A DNA stretch of 64,000 nucleotides from Viscum album (GCA_963277665.1 OY728137.1:1172260670-1172324669), one strand, 5' to 3'. Counted from the first letter of the stretch, positions 22,960-36,493 are shown. The notes: generated by a model from the sequence alone, not told the origin. Numbers and translations are program-made.

Positions 22960-25900
22960 CTGTAGGTGACTGGAACTTAATGGGAAAAAATATTCTAAAG
23001 TATGGTCCTACGATGCTTCAAAGTTTTACATCGTGAAATGTGGACGAGATACACACAGTTTCACATCATACGGTGAGGATGACTGATATTTAGTTTAACA
23101 TCATCTAGTTAGGAGGGATAAATCATATATTTTAACATCATTTGATAAGATTTTCATTGCAGAATTTTGAATATTACGGCTCGGATATGTGAACTGACAT
23201 TAATAACACCTTCCCAACCAAGGTGAAAGTGGATTAAGAGGGAAACATAATATTTGATCTCCCTAAGGGGATCATTTGGAAAAGGAATATTAATATTTGG
23301 CACTATATTATTTTCTAAATTGATGGGTTTAGTGAACACAATAATGTTTTTGTACGGGTCAATAGTGGAACCCTACCAGATTTCTATATAATTAATTTTC
23401 TCCGCATATTTTTACCAAGTCATTGGAGTGACTTGAGGGGGGAGTCTATCTATTACTCAGGTATCCTCAACGGGTTTTCAAACAGACATTTTTTTGTGCC
23501 TTTGTCCTTTGTAATTATAAGTTCATTTTGGTTTTACTGAGAGGTTTCAAATATTTTATGTTCATAGTGATTCGACCATGGTGCTGTAAATATTTTAAGG
23601 TCATAATACTCAAACCAAGATTCCTAGATGAAGTCATAGATCTTGGTCCATGGGTCTACAAATAGTTTAAATTCATAATTATTAAACATGAAGTAGATAT
23701 CTCTAGAAAATTTATTATGATGTTAGAGTTTTCAAACTGATGATAATAGTGCACCAAGAAGTCCCTTCACTAAGAAAAATAATTGGCGTTTATTCACACA
23801 TTGTTTAAGTTCATTACTTTGAGACCATGGTTGTGTGACTCATCTTAATGATTATGGATTAAGGGAAATGTGAACTAACATGAATGCAGTTCCTTTGAGG
23901 CACTTCCACAAGAAATATTTTTGGGACATCTTGAACAACTATTATGGTTTTGTATCTGGGATTGAGGATCATAGTTTAAGGGTTTATAGTTAAAATTGAA
24001 GGTTGAATACCCAAAAGGAACATGTGTATCATTATATAGTAGCAAGAAAATATGAATTTAGGGATTAGGAGTATTGGATTCACATGAAATATTCCCATGG
24101 TGACATGAACACATTTTAATGACATGTTACTTGGACTTTGAATCCAAGTTAAAGGTGTTGTATTTAAAACTAATGGATGAGTAGTTTTAAGTCATAATTC
24201 TTGGACCATGGGTCGTGTGCCTTATGGGAATGCAAATGACATTAAAGAAAGGTTACCAGAATTGAATTTATAGTCAAGGAGACCACCTGGTACATCAAAA
24301 TACATCTTTGGGGAAACTTGTTCATAGTATAAGGTCATAATTCGTGGAACAAGGGTACACACATGAATCATAATGATGATTGAGGAAAATTTCCTCCCAA
24401 CTCTAAAGCCTACATGATCCATTCTTGATGCAAGAAATAAAAAATTAGCATGATGCTTCCCTTTTTTATAAGGAAGAACACATTATGTTGAATTTGTGAC
24501 TGACATAATGGAGTCCCGTGAGTGTAGATCATGAATTTTAAGACCTATATTGTATAATTTTAATGACTAATAGGTGGGGTGAAACTATTAACCATGTCCA
24601 AAATATAGGTTCTACACCTGTTATGTTCAATGATCGGGAGAATAAATTTTGTATTGAAAATTTACTGGGATTCAAATTTAGGATCTTCTATTTGTTACTG
24701 ATTATCCTTTGAGGTGTGAGCCTCAAATTATAGTTAAGAAAGTATGCCCATGAACCATTTTCATTTGGTATCTCATTTAGATCAGAAGAATGATGATTAT
24801 CCAATTAAAGAATGTAAAATCATGAGAGTAGAAATGGGGAATATCCTATAGGTATAGTTGAGTGCCCTTAGGGATATTATACCATGAAACCAAATTCCCT
24901 AGATGAACATGTCATCATGTGAGGATTATGTATGGCCCCAAAATTGCGAAACTTCAAAATGAGTTAACGGTAGGGATAGATCTAACATATATGATATGGA
25001 CTTCACTATGTATCCCATGGTAATGGGAATCAATCCAAACATAGTTTTATACTGTGGTGTGGTAGAATAAAAATTTCATTGAGGGGTTTTCCTCTCGAGT
25101 GAGGACATTCAATAATTTCCTATTATGATGCATCCTATTTTGGTATGGTTTAAGGTTACAATTTAACATCATGTACTGAGGATGTTGGTTTCTTTCATCC
25201 CATACTTATTGTATGAGGATTATCAATTTTATGTGGGGAATGGATAATGTATAACATCATTATTTGAGGATGTTTTTTTGTCCATCCTATACTTATAGTA
25301 TGAGGAATCCAAATTTTATATGGGTAATTCTATAATTTAACTCCATGTGCTAAGGATGTTGGTTTTGGTCATCCAATTCTTTTCATATGAGGAGTCCCAG
25401 TTTTATACAGCATAAGGCTACTATTTTAAGTCATGTTCTGATGATTTCGGTATTCTTTTTTTAATTTCATAAAACTCATAGTATAAATTATACTAGTTTT
25501 AAGGTCATAGAGCTCAGAATATTTGAGCATCTACTAGTTTAAAGTCATAGAGAATAAACCATGGGGTATGGGTGCCCTAAAGATACTTATGTGGAATGAA
25601 AGAGTTATAATGTGATGTGAAAGGGAGGACAAATAGACCCTCTTCTACAAAATACATGAAATAAAATAAGTGAGTCGATGTCATGATGTTGAGGGATTAA
25701 AGACCCTATAATTAGTTATTGATAGGGGATGGTCCTAGGACATGATATCTAGGCATCTCTATATGTCCCAAGAAAATGGAAATCAATAAATATTTTGTTC
25801 TATAATTCTACGTTGTAGAAGACCAATTTTTTTTATGGGTGATCCTTTCAAATGAGGATACAATGAAAAATAGAAGGGGAATTGGATTAATGAAATAAAA

Positions 25901-27760
25901 ATGGTATGGAAACCATTTTTAAGATGGGGACATAAGAGTATTGGGTTCACTTAGATCATGTTCACGGTTTTTAGACCAGGAGTAGCTACATAGAGGATAT
26001 TAAGGTGGTAACAAGGAACTAAAACTAAATGTGGATGATCCAAGGAGGCTCTGCACCACATAAATAAATCTTGAAACTAGTTGCACATTGTTTTAGGTCA
26101 TGATATTTGGATGAGGGTGTCCCCAAATAAGTTGGTGTCATTTTTGGTGCTAATATTTTGAATCCTAACATCCCTACATATCCCATTAGTCTTGGGAATC
26201 CATAAAAATATCATTATAAAACATTTTGTGGTAGGAGACCAACATTGTTAAGGTGGACTCCTCTCTTGAGGGGACACTAAATCATTTAATATTATTTATA
26301 TAATGAGTCCTGAATTTATATGGGGTAAAGCTATATTTTAACTTGATGTGTTGAGGAAGGTGGTTTGTTTTATCTCATTTTTATCATATGAGTCATCCTA
26401 TTTTTATACGGGGTAAGGATATAGTTTAATTTCATGAGTTGAGGATGTTGGTTTTTGGTCAAACCATATTTACCATATAACACATCCCAATTTTATAGAG
26501 TAAAGATGCAGTTTAACATCATATTGTAAAGAAGCTGAAAAGGCATACTCATTGAGATTCACATACTTTCCCTCCTCATATGGCATCATTAGGGTGTCTT
26601 AACCCACTAATGGGTCTTGGAACATTGTCATGGGTGTACACCAGAGGAGGTGGTCCGAGGAAATTTAGATGTTATAGTTCCATGTGTAATGGGATGTTTT
26701 GTAATGAATTTGAACTTATGGATGAATATAAGAGGTATAAGAATCATTATGTATCCCATTGTAATAGGAATCATGCCACGCATATTTTTGGAGATGCGAT
26801 ATGGTAGAATAATAAATCAAAAAATAGGGGGTATTTGCACTCTAATAGGGGCAGGACATATATTCTATAGTTTAAACATCATATAAAATGATGATTGATA
26901 TTCAGTTTAAGGTCATGTTTCTTTGAAAAATGGTAACATTAAAATTATTTTAATTTATGATTATTGGGTTTGAGGAGTGTTTGTTTCAAGGATATTTGTA
27001 TGGTCCAAAAAAGGAATAAATCGATAAGAAATGATAGAGATACTGACCCATGTTCCACATAAATATCCTGAAACAAATGACACATTGTTTTAGGTCATAA
27101 TTCATGGGCCATAAGTGGTATCAAAGGGAAAATTTTTGGATAAATTTATTTATCCTACCCCACTAGGAAAAGGTTTTATTTTGAATTGGTTGATGAGATA
27201 AAAGATTAGTGGACTAGAAATCCTTATGTATCCCATGGAAATTTGGATCAAGCCACATGTAGTTCTAAGACATGGCATCGTATGAGACTAATTCTAAAAG
27301 TGGTTTGTTATCCTCTTTGATAAGGGTATTGGGGCATCCCACGGTTTATATGGGTTATCCCATATTTCTTTCATATGGTAAGGCTACAATTTGTCATCAT
27401 TTTCTAAGGTCATTGATTTTTTTCATATGATACTTGTTTTGTGAGGTATCTTAGTATTATATGGGGTAAGGTTGTAGTGTATATTCATGTTCTAAGGACA
27501 TATGGGCTTTATGATTAATGTTATACAACTCGGACTATGACTTCTACTAGTTTTAAGGTCATTGAGGTTAGAGCACATGGGTTGAAAATTGTTCAAGCTC
27601 ATAATGCTTGGAACAAATGGGTTGCTGTTAGAATAAGGTCGTACTTCATAGACCCTAATTACTATAGTTTAAGGTCACAAGGATTTTTAACATACATCCT
27701 AGTTTAAGGTCATATTGTCTGGACCAGGGTTAAATGTGATGTACTTATTGGGAAACATTT
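22960..27760 (-). repeat. Complex tandem-repeat zone in the 3' region of element F
   Basis: Two interleaved diverged repeat families are visible. One has a period near 90 bp with the core ATTTAACATCATGT.CTGAGGATGTTGG; copies start near 25157, 25250, 25347, 25432, 26336, 26423, 26512 and 27377, with weaker ones near 23042-23140. The other is an AGTTTAAGGTCATAATTCTTGGACCATGG-like motif, in at least 12 copies (for example 24186, 24317, 25543, 27087, 27668 and 27702). A longer unit beginning TATGTATCCCATGG recurs near 25010, 26748 and 27207, so there is higher-order structure. No coding frame. Confidence 0.7.
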
Positions 27761-27779
27761 CATTGGTGGGGGTATGATA

Positions 27780-28480
27780 TTCTCTCTATCCATTGTAATT
27801 AAAGTTTATTTTCCATTTGAGTGGGCCTTATGGATAATTTATGGTCCTTCCCATTTGGGATCCAACTTTGGTGATCTTTTCCCGTGTTTCACCAGTGTTT
27901 TGAGTGTTTGTACTATGTCACCATAAAGTAAGGAATAGAGGTGAACCTTCTTGTTGAATGGTATCTCTATCCTTTCATGGTGCTCCTCTATGTTATTAAT
28001 GGCCTAAATTATATTTTCCTTGATGAATTCCAATTCCACATGGTGAACTTCTTCCACTATGTTTTATGTTTTTTAGTCATAACTAGACATTCGAATATTA
28101 AGAAATTGAACCTTTAGGGGTAATACTGTATATGTTCCCCACACCATGGATTATGGTTTCACCTATGTGGAACTATGAGTTATCATATGATGGTCAAAAG
28201 GATGTGAAAAATATTTAAAAGGAAACCCTTTTTTGTTTCATCCAATCATTTTATGAATTTTTTTACAGATAGTTTTATTGAATGCCTCTGTAATCCTAAT
28301 CCCCTATACATGTTTGTGGTAATCATGGTCAGATCAGATGTTGTACTAGGACTCAAATCTCTTTACCTGAGTATTTTATAGGTTGGGTTGGTTGTTTGAG
28401 AGATTTTTGTGAGGAACCCTAAACCGATGAATGATTGGAGAGCTCAAAAACACAATCACGGAATGGGTTTTCACTTATTT
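27780..28480 (-). pseudogene. Integrase remnant of element F (core end and C-terminal part)
   Basis: On the minus strand 27780-28060 reads HHERIEIPFNKKVHLYSLLY, then GDIV, then SPKLDPKWEGP; this is the post-core region of Ty3/gypsy integrases, where G-D-x-V and WEGPY sit near the C-terminus (the Tyr is now a stop). Further upstream, 28080-28330 gives EAFNKTICKKIHKMI and VWGTYTVLPLKV, matching the end of the DDE core (VEAxNK..I and YG.EAVLP). Integrase would insert the cDNA into the genome. Several stops and frameshifts. The zinc finger and the first catalytic Asp were not located with confidence. Confidence 0.75.
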
Positions 28481-29260
28481 TTGGTAAAAAACATCATCTA
28501 ATTTGGAAAAGAAATCTATTGTGGTCAAAATGAACCTGAACCTTTGACTTTTTATTGTATGGTAAAGCCCCACAATTTCATGTACCCATACTATGAATGG
28601 ATATGAATATTTTGGTATTTTGTATAATATTTAGAGGTCAATACTCAAAGTTAGTGTCGATGTAACATGTAAGATACCTCTTCAAGATTGAAATGCAATC
28701 GTGAACCATGGTGGGACAAAAGTACCCTAACTTTCGAATTTGGTAGGAGGGGTTCAATACATCTTTAAGGGAGCTATATGATTTGGTATGGACCTATAGA
28801 ATATCCTAAGGTATCTCCTCTTCTTAGATGAATAAAAGTATAATTCAATCGAACCGACACTTGTAGATGATTGTTTAAAGGGTAGGGCCACTCTGGAGGG
28901 TAAACTGTACTGCACACTAATAGATTTACTCTCATTTTGATCAGTCTATTTGGATAATGAAAAATTGGAGATATTGGAAAAATGGAGTCATCCTATCAGG
29001 TGTTTCCTCAACCATAGGGGGATATGAGGGCCATGGTATATAATTACTGGTAGCCATCTAATATATATGTTTGATTCTATCATCTAAATTGGGTGAGGTG
29101 ATGACCCTCTAGTGCACCGCATGAATGACCAGGTCATCCTGGACATGTTCTAAAAGTGATTCAGCGAAAAATTCCAAAGCATTGGCTCAACCATTATGTG
29201 ACCACAGAATATGGGTCACCTTCAGTTGGGGAGGTAAAAGGGACATCATAAAAAGGGTAT
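28481..29260 (-). pseudogene. Decayed pol sequence of element F between integrase core and RNase H
   Basis: Lies in the expected place for the integrase N-terminal zinc finger and the RNase H/integrase linker. I could not read a secure HHCC motif. No other gene or repeat seen. Confidence 0.4.
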
Positions 29261-29560
29261 GTTTGAGCAGGGGATCAGGTATTTCATTATAATGACATAT
29301 TTACCTCATATTTCTTTGAATACTAGCTTAGAGTCTTACTTAATGTATAAATAGAAGAAATCAATCTTGAAGGTCAACTTGAGAACAATAATGAGATCCT
29401 AATACTCTTCCTCGTTGTTGGTGCAGCCTTCTGACAATAGGAAAGAACATGGAAAGGCATCTTGTTCCTGAGTGATGAAGACAATAACTAATCCTACCAT
29501 TTAATGCATGGGGTCATTGATCCGTATAACGATTGGACTTCAAGAGGCACCCTTGAAATA
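29261..29560 (-). pseudogene. RNase H remnant of element F
   Basis: The minus strand reads EQDAFPCSFLLSEGCTNNEEEY, then DLIIVLKL.., then DSKLVFKEI.GKY. This matches the Tat-type RNase H pattern: a GC(T/S)NN.AEY run with the catalytic Glu, then G/DSKL with the catalytic Asp and the following helix. It degrades the RNA strand after minus-strand synthesis. Two stops interrupt the run. It lies between RT (higher coordinates) and integrase (lower coordinates), as expected. Confidence 0.75.
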
Positions 29561-30092
29561 CAAATTCCAACATAATATATCCCTCTACACTAAGATAATA
29601 GATTCAAGTAGGAAATGAAAAACAAGGAGAAATTATTTGGGTACAGGATGTGCAACTTGAATTTCTATCAGAACCTGGCCTTTAATGAACTTTTGTGGGA
29701 AAAATGTGATGTGAAATTACTATAGGATTACCACCCAACATGCCAATAATCACATAAAAATGAGGTGATTGAGGATAGACATTATTATTTTTACTCAAGA
29801 TGCCAGCTATATCTCATATTTATTCAAATAATGTCACTACTTTATAATTATATAGACAAACACAGGGTAACTCTTCTTGATGGGGGGTCATCTTTAATAC
29901 ATGTTGAGGATAATATATATGTGATAGTACAAGTTTTTTCCCTACCATAAATGTTTATCTATGATATAAGTGTGCTGAAGGACCTTCTAGAGTGGTTAGG
30001 TAATGGACTCAAGGCATTATTGGGATGATAACATCAAAACCAGAGGTTGTATAAAATATGTCATGATATACTTTGATGTGGTGTATAAATAC
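29561..30092 (-). pseudogene. RT-RNase H connection of element F (decayed)
   Basis: Between the readable RT C-terminus and RNase H. Only fragments can be followed. The plus-strand frame at 29765-29950 is a chance open frame. Confidence 0.4.
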
Positions 30093-31040
30093 TCATCCCA
30101 CAGGTAAAATGTGCATTTTTTGATGAACTTTGAGAAGGGATTTCATTTCCCATCCATATTTTTGATAAATCATCATATGTATTATAATTGGACATGGAGC
30201 CCTCAGAAACACCCAGAGTTTGTTCGGAGGAGGAATTTGACTAATAGCCTTGATTTTATTAGGGAAAATATTGATTCCACTATATCTAATTATAATTCTG
30301 ATAATGTTTCCAATGGTAACCCATAATTCATAATTCATTGGGTTCATCTTCATGTGTTAGGAGGATAGGAAGATGAACATTTTATCAATATCCTTGAGAT
30401 GGTCCTGACACTAGTTGTATTTGACCACTACATCATCCACGTAACACTCTAACAATGTCCTAAGAATTAGATAAAACATGTGGTTCATGGACAACTATTA
30501 AGTTGATCTACAATTATTTAAGTGAAAATGCATCAAATGATAGATAAATTCCCATGGTTTTACCTAAAGGTGGTGTACTCCTTTTTCTTAGGGGGCATCT
30601 GGATTAAACTATACTTAGATTATCTGTCCATGGTGGTGGGGGTTTTGAACCTAGTTATAGTACCAATCCACACCTCTATCACTGGATGGGGAAACTAATC
30701 CTTCGAATAATGGTGGTTGTGTTTTGGGAAGTTAATACCCATTATTCTACCAAAATAAGAAAATTTTTGTATTCCTACTGGGGTACTAGACTTCCATAAT
30801 TTATAATTCTTTAATAATATTGTCACGTTGGCCTTGATCATAGTACATGTGAGAGGGGTGAATCTTTCTAAGAGGCTGTTTGAACCAATGATATCTCACT
30901 TGGAGGACAAGGTGATGAATAAAAACCCAGGGGTCTAGCCAGGGTATCAAAACATTTCCCAAGAGATTACATCACAGTGTTATTTTTGGAAGGACATAGA
31001 CTATTATTATTCCACTAGGAATATGGTTGTGCTGATTATT
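30093..31040 (-). pseudogene. Reverse transcriptase remnant of element F
   Basis: The catalytic motif CYVDDVVVKY is read from the minus strand, with YVDD encoded at 30432-30443. An 86-codon open stretch (30093-30353) follows, with MKMNP..YELWVTIGN, then G.NIFPNKIKAISQIPPP and a degraded palm-end run, matching the MKLNP..C.FGV..GKFLGF..S..GIE..P.KI.AI..M.PP pattern of Tat/Athila RTs. Upstream, KPWEFIYHLMHFHLNN (about 30520-30570) corresponds to the F.TPWG.F.Y..MPFGLKNA block. The frame is broken by stops and frameshifts outside the open stretch. This is the strongest domain of F. Confidence 0.85.
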
Positions 31041-33700
31041 TTTATCCTTGAATCCTCCATAGTACCACGGGTTGTCTAGGTTACCTCATCAACACTGGTG
31101 GTGTAACCCCCTAAAAAGGAGGATGGGAATCTTTAAAATCCTCTTCTCCATCTATGAAAATTTTATCAGAGGGAGGATGTAAGTATTGTAGCCTAGATAT
31201 CCCAAGGTTATCATTATTTCTACTTTGAACGATATATAATCTTTGATGAGGGTTCACCATTTTGCAGAGACATTGGAAACATAAGTTGTAGAGCCAATTC
31301 CATTCAGCTTCTAGCTAAAGGGTCCACTATTGATATCAATGTTATTGTGATGATATTACCTTCTTAGGTCATCCCAAAATTGTGGAACATAGGATCATTC
31401 TTTGGATCAGTGTCCATGGGATGAACTAATCTACAAAAATAGGGGTATGGTATTTTTTCTATATCTTGGGTATATACATTATAGGAGTAAAAGGTAATCA
31501 ATGAGCAGTATTGGAGATAGTGAATTAACACCGAGATCTATATTTATGAGCTCAATCTAAAAATATGAGAGAATAAGGCTATCTTTCAATTACACCCATA
31601 TTTGGTTGTATTGTACGTTAGTTCATTAGAGGAATTGATTCCCTCAACCATGTCACTTGGGACCTAATTTCCTTCCCCTGTTTAGTAAAGATTATATTGA
31701 TAGTGGTCATCAAATGAGTTAAAGGTGGACATATAACCCTAGAGTACACTTACTCAACCATCAAGGGACTATTTGAGGAACCAGTGGTATGGATTGTGGA
31801 CTTATAAATTAAAATTAAGTCACATGATTCACAATAAAAAATTGTAGCTAGTATACTATGAGACTAACATAAATTTAGTGTTTCATATCAGCCCCAAATT
31901 GATCATTCATCCAAATTTTATCATCCATGTTCTCCTAAATCTTCCCATACTTATGATGTTTCTAGTTGGAGGGATCCATATCTTCTAATGTATGTCCTAG
32001 ATTTTGCATCATCTATATTGGTATTAAGTTAATCAATCATCCAATATCCACTAGATAGTGGCCTATTTTCTTTGCATTAAACTAAAAAGTGATATACAGT
32101 GGATGTATGTTCCCATGAAGGATGAAACCCTTTTCTTCTCTAGAAAAAGAGATATTATCTCAACAATCATATTTCTTGGACTCTTCTATGTAGTTGGCCT
32201 CAATAGTATATACCTCAACCATGAACAGAATTGAGATCATCAAGAATTCAGAATGGGCCTCTCACATTTCCATTAATAGGCGAAGTTCATCGAGAATCTA
32301 ATTCATCACGGGTATGATGGAGAGATGTTTAAATACATCATACATACAATCTAGGGACTTATTTTTTACGGTAGAGGGACACTCTTTGGAAATGGGTGTA
32401 GACGATATTGTTGGAGAAACACCTAGGGATTGGCTAGTACTAGAGATATATTTCATCTAGATAGCTTCTATTATTATAAAAACTAATGGCTTTTGTATCG
32501 GTTGGCTGAGGTCTAGCCCTGGATGGATGCTGCTGATTGTGGTGTGATCATGGTTGAGCCCTAAAATCAAATAATAAATTTGGATGTGGTGGTATGCCTA
32601 ATGTGGGATATTAAATGGGTTGGAAATTCTATGTTTTGGTCATAAATTTCTACCTAGTTTTGGTATCATGAAAAACCTATTTCAATGTGATGACATGGGA
32701 ATTCTCTCTTTATAATTTCCATCTATATGTCCTTTAATGGAATCATCTGGAGGATCCTGAGGTGCTCGCATGATATTCCTTATTGTCAAGTGTCTTGAAT
32801 TTTTTCACTAGTTCTATTGTATCCATAGAGGTGTACACATTATCTTCATCAAAGGAATAGTCCATGGTGGGGTGTACCATGGTCCCATCTCCCAACTCAA
32901 CCATTATGATATAACAATGGGTGAGAGTAGGTTTTGTCACCAGTGGGTGATTTAGATTTCCATTTCTCCATCAATTCATCTTCATAAAATACATTTTAGG
33001 TTGTAATGTAATTATAGTGGTAGTGGATGAAGCAGGAAAATACCATATAAGGTTATTTTTTCTCAATTAGGAATGACTGATACCATGGGTGTGAGTGACT
33101 GTCGTAAAATAAAACCAATCATCATACTTATTAATTTGATGGCTCAGAACCTGTTACCACTCACTGGAGTCTTCAGTTTTACTATTAGAGTCAGTGGAAA
33201 CATGTGTCACAGGTTCTGGAACATCACACAATTTGACTAATCCATGATCTACTTGGTTTTGGAGCCAATTTTTGAATAAAAAACTTTATTTGATTGTGTT
33301 TATGAGGAATATGTGATATAAGAAATGGTCAGTATGGCTAGTATGTCTAGACTCTTGGGTACTCTTTAATTCTGAAAACATTAGGATTCTCTTTTTCAAG
33401 GATTAGATGAAGTATCATTGGACTTGTCAATCCCATATGGAATATGTCTTGTTTATTATTTTTGTGAAATGTACCCTAGGATCCTGGCCACAAAGGGGGA
33501 AGGGGCCACATTCTATTTTCTAGGCAGCAACACCTATTTATGTGGTTTCTGTTGTGAATGTATTGGGTGAAGATTTTCATAAAGTGGATCATAAAAGAGG
33601 TGCCATTAGATATATCATATTGGGAACCTATACATACACAAGGGAATTATTTATACTTTTATGGGGATTATCGTAGGATCTAGAGAGGAAATGGGTACAA
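31041..33700 (-). pseudogene. Decayed protease/linker zone of element F
   Basis: Expected place of protease and the N-terminal RT region. The longest open stretch is 32743-32940, an acidic run including DYSFDEDNVY, which I cannot assign. No clear D(T/S)G protease site was read. No other elements or genes seen. Confidence 0.35.
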
Positions 33701-36124
33701 CTATTTCTTAATCTGCTGTAAGGTTTCTTCTAGATGCTGACCCTTTTTTGAGAACTCCCAAAATCAACCTAGAGAGTTGAGGGAGATGATGGAAGGTACA
33801 ATATCATTTATAATATTCCCTATGGAAATCATAAGTAGTTATTCCTAGAAATGTGGCATGTCAAAAAAATAACTAAGTTCTTTTGATTGAGTGAAAAGTA
33901 TTCAACTAGCTCATCATGTATCTACTTGCACATGAAGAGTTCAGAGATTCTCTTCATGTGCGATGTGGAGATGCACTTGCATATTAACATTCTACATTGT
34001 TCCAACCCAACAAAAATAGACTATGTGATAATCTATCTATTCAAGAAGAATAAAAATCTTCCAGAGTATTGAAAAGGAATCAGTGTTTGGCGGCTTCCTG
34101 CTGCTTTAGAGGCCCAAACATTGGAACGCAACATAATTAGAATTGGGTCAGGTGTTTTATCCAATCACCCATCACATTAAATAATGTGATTTTTAGATTA
34201 CCAAATTTGGGTGGTTCTTCAAAATTATCCACCCATGTTGGGTACAACTTTCCATTATGTTGAATTTCAACCGTTCACACTTCCAGAGCCTTGATTAGAG
34301 GGATAACAGTAGTTATCACTGCATCTTGATCTAGATTTGTGGTCCCCAATATATTGGCAGGCTAATCGACTCAAGGAGAAGTCCGACCTTGATCTCGAGT
34401 CCAATAATTGTTCTACTCTAGTGTGGTGGGTGACTTATATCTCAATCATTTTTTGTATACCCCAACATCTTCCCTAACAGTATTCACTTGGCCACCAAGT
34501 TCAAATCAAGGTGTCTGACCAATGATGATTGGTTTCTCTTCCAGAGGAGAGATGGGGTCACATATGTTGTAGTTATGGTCGGGGATCTAAGTATAAAAAA
34601 TATAAACAGTTATCCTTTAATAGTCCTCTAGTTCATGAAGTAGCGCAACTATCCTTGTGTTTGAACCAAAATTTGGTGCACCCTCGAGTCGATAGATCAT
34701 CTTGGTGGGCCCCTTGAAATTATCAATGTATCCTTTAGAAGGTGTCATAAAATCATTGGAAGGATCATGAGGATGAGTTACACTCTTTTCTGTTGATTAT
34801 GGACACCCACATTGGGGTTTTCTTGTTATTGGAACATGCCTTAAGGTGATTTTTCTCTATCATTGCATGCATCGTTGGCCCTATTTATCAAATCCTTTGG
34901 CAGGTAGGTAGTGTAAAAATTCACCATGATAGTAGTGGGAGATAAACCATCACTATTGGTGGATGGTCTTGTTTGATGTTCATGGAACTATTCTAGGTTA
35001 TGTATGAAATGGATGGAAACATACTAAACATAGACTTTCATCTACAAATTTTGGTATGCCTCTATCATGATCTAGTGGATCACATCAAGGATCTTAATAT
35101 AGGTTTGATAGAGAGTCTAGTAGTAGTTGTATGATCCCGGATGCTGAGATACTGGGATTTTTTGAAATCTAAAAACTCTTCCACTTTTAGTGGATGACAT
35201 CAAGGTGATCATTGATCGCTAGGTAGATTATATGACCATACTGATGATGGTGGAATGTCGCCCAGATATTCTCATGATAGAAGACTCCATATTACTTAGT
35301 TAGTGACTCAACGATGACAAAATATGGAGCCTCAAGTGATTAAAACAAGACAAATAGTTTGATAGTGTCCAGAAACTCTCACAAGTCCTCTTTCTCTCTT
35401 TCAAGCAGATGGTTCTACTCATATTTGGCCCAAGCCCAAATTTGTATAGGATGATATAAGGGTGGAGGAACTAATGAAATACCCCTTTTAAACATATTTA
35501 TCAAGAGTGGTAGAGCCATACAGGTTAAATATTAGCTACATGTTGGGATTCATCTTGAAGGAGGATCCATTTTAATATCATATCCCTGAAATATGGGGTT
35601 ATTACCACTTCCTCTTGTTTGAGGGAGGAAATATCCCTTTCAAGCTAAGTGGACTGATCACCATCATATGAGGGTGCCAACCAAAACTGTTACATCTCTA
35701 CGACTTCTTGTGTAGAGGTAGAGAGGAGGGAAATGGATGGAGATAGTGATGATTTCAAAGTGATTCCTTGGAAGGATTCCATAACAACCTCTACCTATAG
35801 GTGTCAATAGAGGGATATAGGGACCTTGTGTAGTCTGGATTCCAGTATCATAATCCTCAGTTGAAAAGATTATTTACTAGGATCTATTGGATAGGGGTGA
35901 AGGTACCCTTATCGAGTCATCTATCACACTAGATTCTAATTGGATGATGATGAAATGACTCTTCCCAGGGTTCTTACTATGATGGTGTTGGATTCCTCCA
36001 AGAGTGAGCTATTGAGTTTCACATGGGTTTCCCCAAAGTTTGTTTTGACTAGCACCATGGGAATATCCCCCATGATGGGTGTTCACCCTCTAGAATAGGT
36101 ATTATTCATTAGATAAAGGAATTT
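33701..36124 (-). pseudogene. Decayed gag zone of element F
   Basis: Position upstream of pol and fragments such as KRISELFMCK (about 33930-33960) are compatible with gag, but the capsid cannot be aligned securely by eye. An open stretch of about 48 codons near 35940-36080 begins MGDIPMVLVKTNFGE. The plus-strand open frames at 33887-34072 and 34529-34717 look like antisense shadows. No zinc knuckle identified. Confidence 0.35.
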
Positions 36125-36307
36125 GTTTGGCATGGGGAGGAGCTTTATTCTAGTATGTGCTGGTGTGGTGAGGACCTCCACCCTAGTTACTGGTGGTGTG
36201 GGGAGGACCTCAACACTAGAATGTGGTGGTGTAGGAAGGACCATCTAACTAGACAGTGGTGGTTTAGGGAGGACCTCTATACTGGTTAGATTTGGTGTGG
36301 GGAGAAC
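36125..36307 (-). repeat. 33-bp coding minisatellite: 11-residue proline-rich repeat in element F
   Basis: On the minus strand from 36307 down, one frame gives five and a half consecutive 11-residue units, VLPTPNLTSIE, VLPKPPLSS*M, VLPTPPHSSVE, VLPTPPVTRVE and VLTTPAHTRIK, then LLPMPN. The 33-bp period keeps the frame and there is a single stop. A related TPTPLEPV run lies just upstream. It lies upstream of the gag zone and may belong to an N-terminal Gag extension or an extra ORF; function unknown. Confidence 0.7.
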
Positions 36308-36493
36308 CTTCATACTTATATTCCTTATCATGAGATGTATCATAACAGGTTCTAGTGGTGTAGGTGTCTAAGAGAGTCAAACAAACCTTTATGAGAGGTA
36401 GTTGTGTTTCTGATTCTAGGAGGGTGAAGATAGTTCATCATTGAATGGTTGTAGGGATTTGGTGGGACACACCAGTGGTGGAAGATGCCACTA
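36308..36493 (-). other. Left flank of element E within element F
   Basis: Short sequence between the proline-rich repeat and E's LTR end. It partly reads on from the repeat frame but contains stops. No separate feature seen. Confidence 0.4.

Larger units (their letters stand above)
22960..36493 (-). mobile_element. Element F: decayed Tat/Ogre-like Ty3/gypsy element (minus strand)
   Basis: Pol domains are readable on the minus strand in the order RT, RNase H, integrase, which is Ty3/gypsy order. Diagnostic runs include YVDD, a KIKAISQIPPP-like RT end, a GCTNNEEEY RNase H run, an EAFNKT integrase run and a WEGP motif near the integrase end. These are typical of the Tat/Athila branch. Upstream lie a decayed gag/protease zone and a proline-rich repeat; downstream are about 4.8 kb of tandem repeats, as in the hypervariable 3' regions of Ogre-type elements. 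LTRs and PBS were not found: the 5' side is cut by element E and the 3' LTR is unresolved. Every domain contains stops and frameshifts. Confidence 0.75.

Noticed and set aside
30111..30326. Plus-strand 71-codon frame
   Set aside because: Exact antisense of the recognised RT C-terminus of element F on the minus strand.
27780..36124. Element F as an env-bearing (Athila-type) element
   Set aside because: No env-like frame with membrane segments was found downstream of integrase; the downstream zone is tandem repeats.
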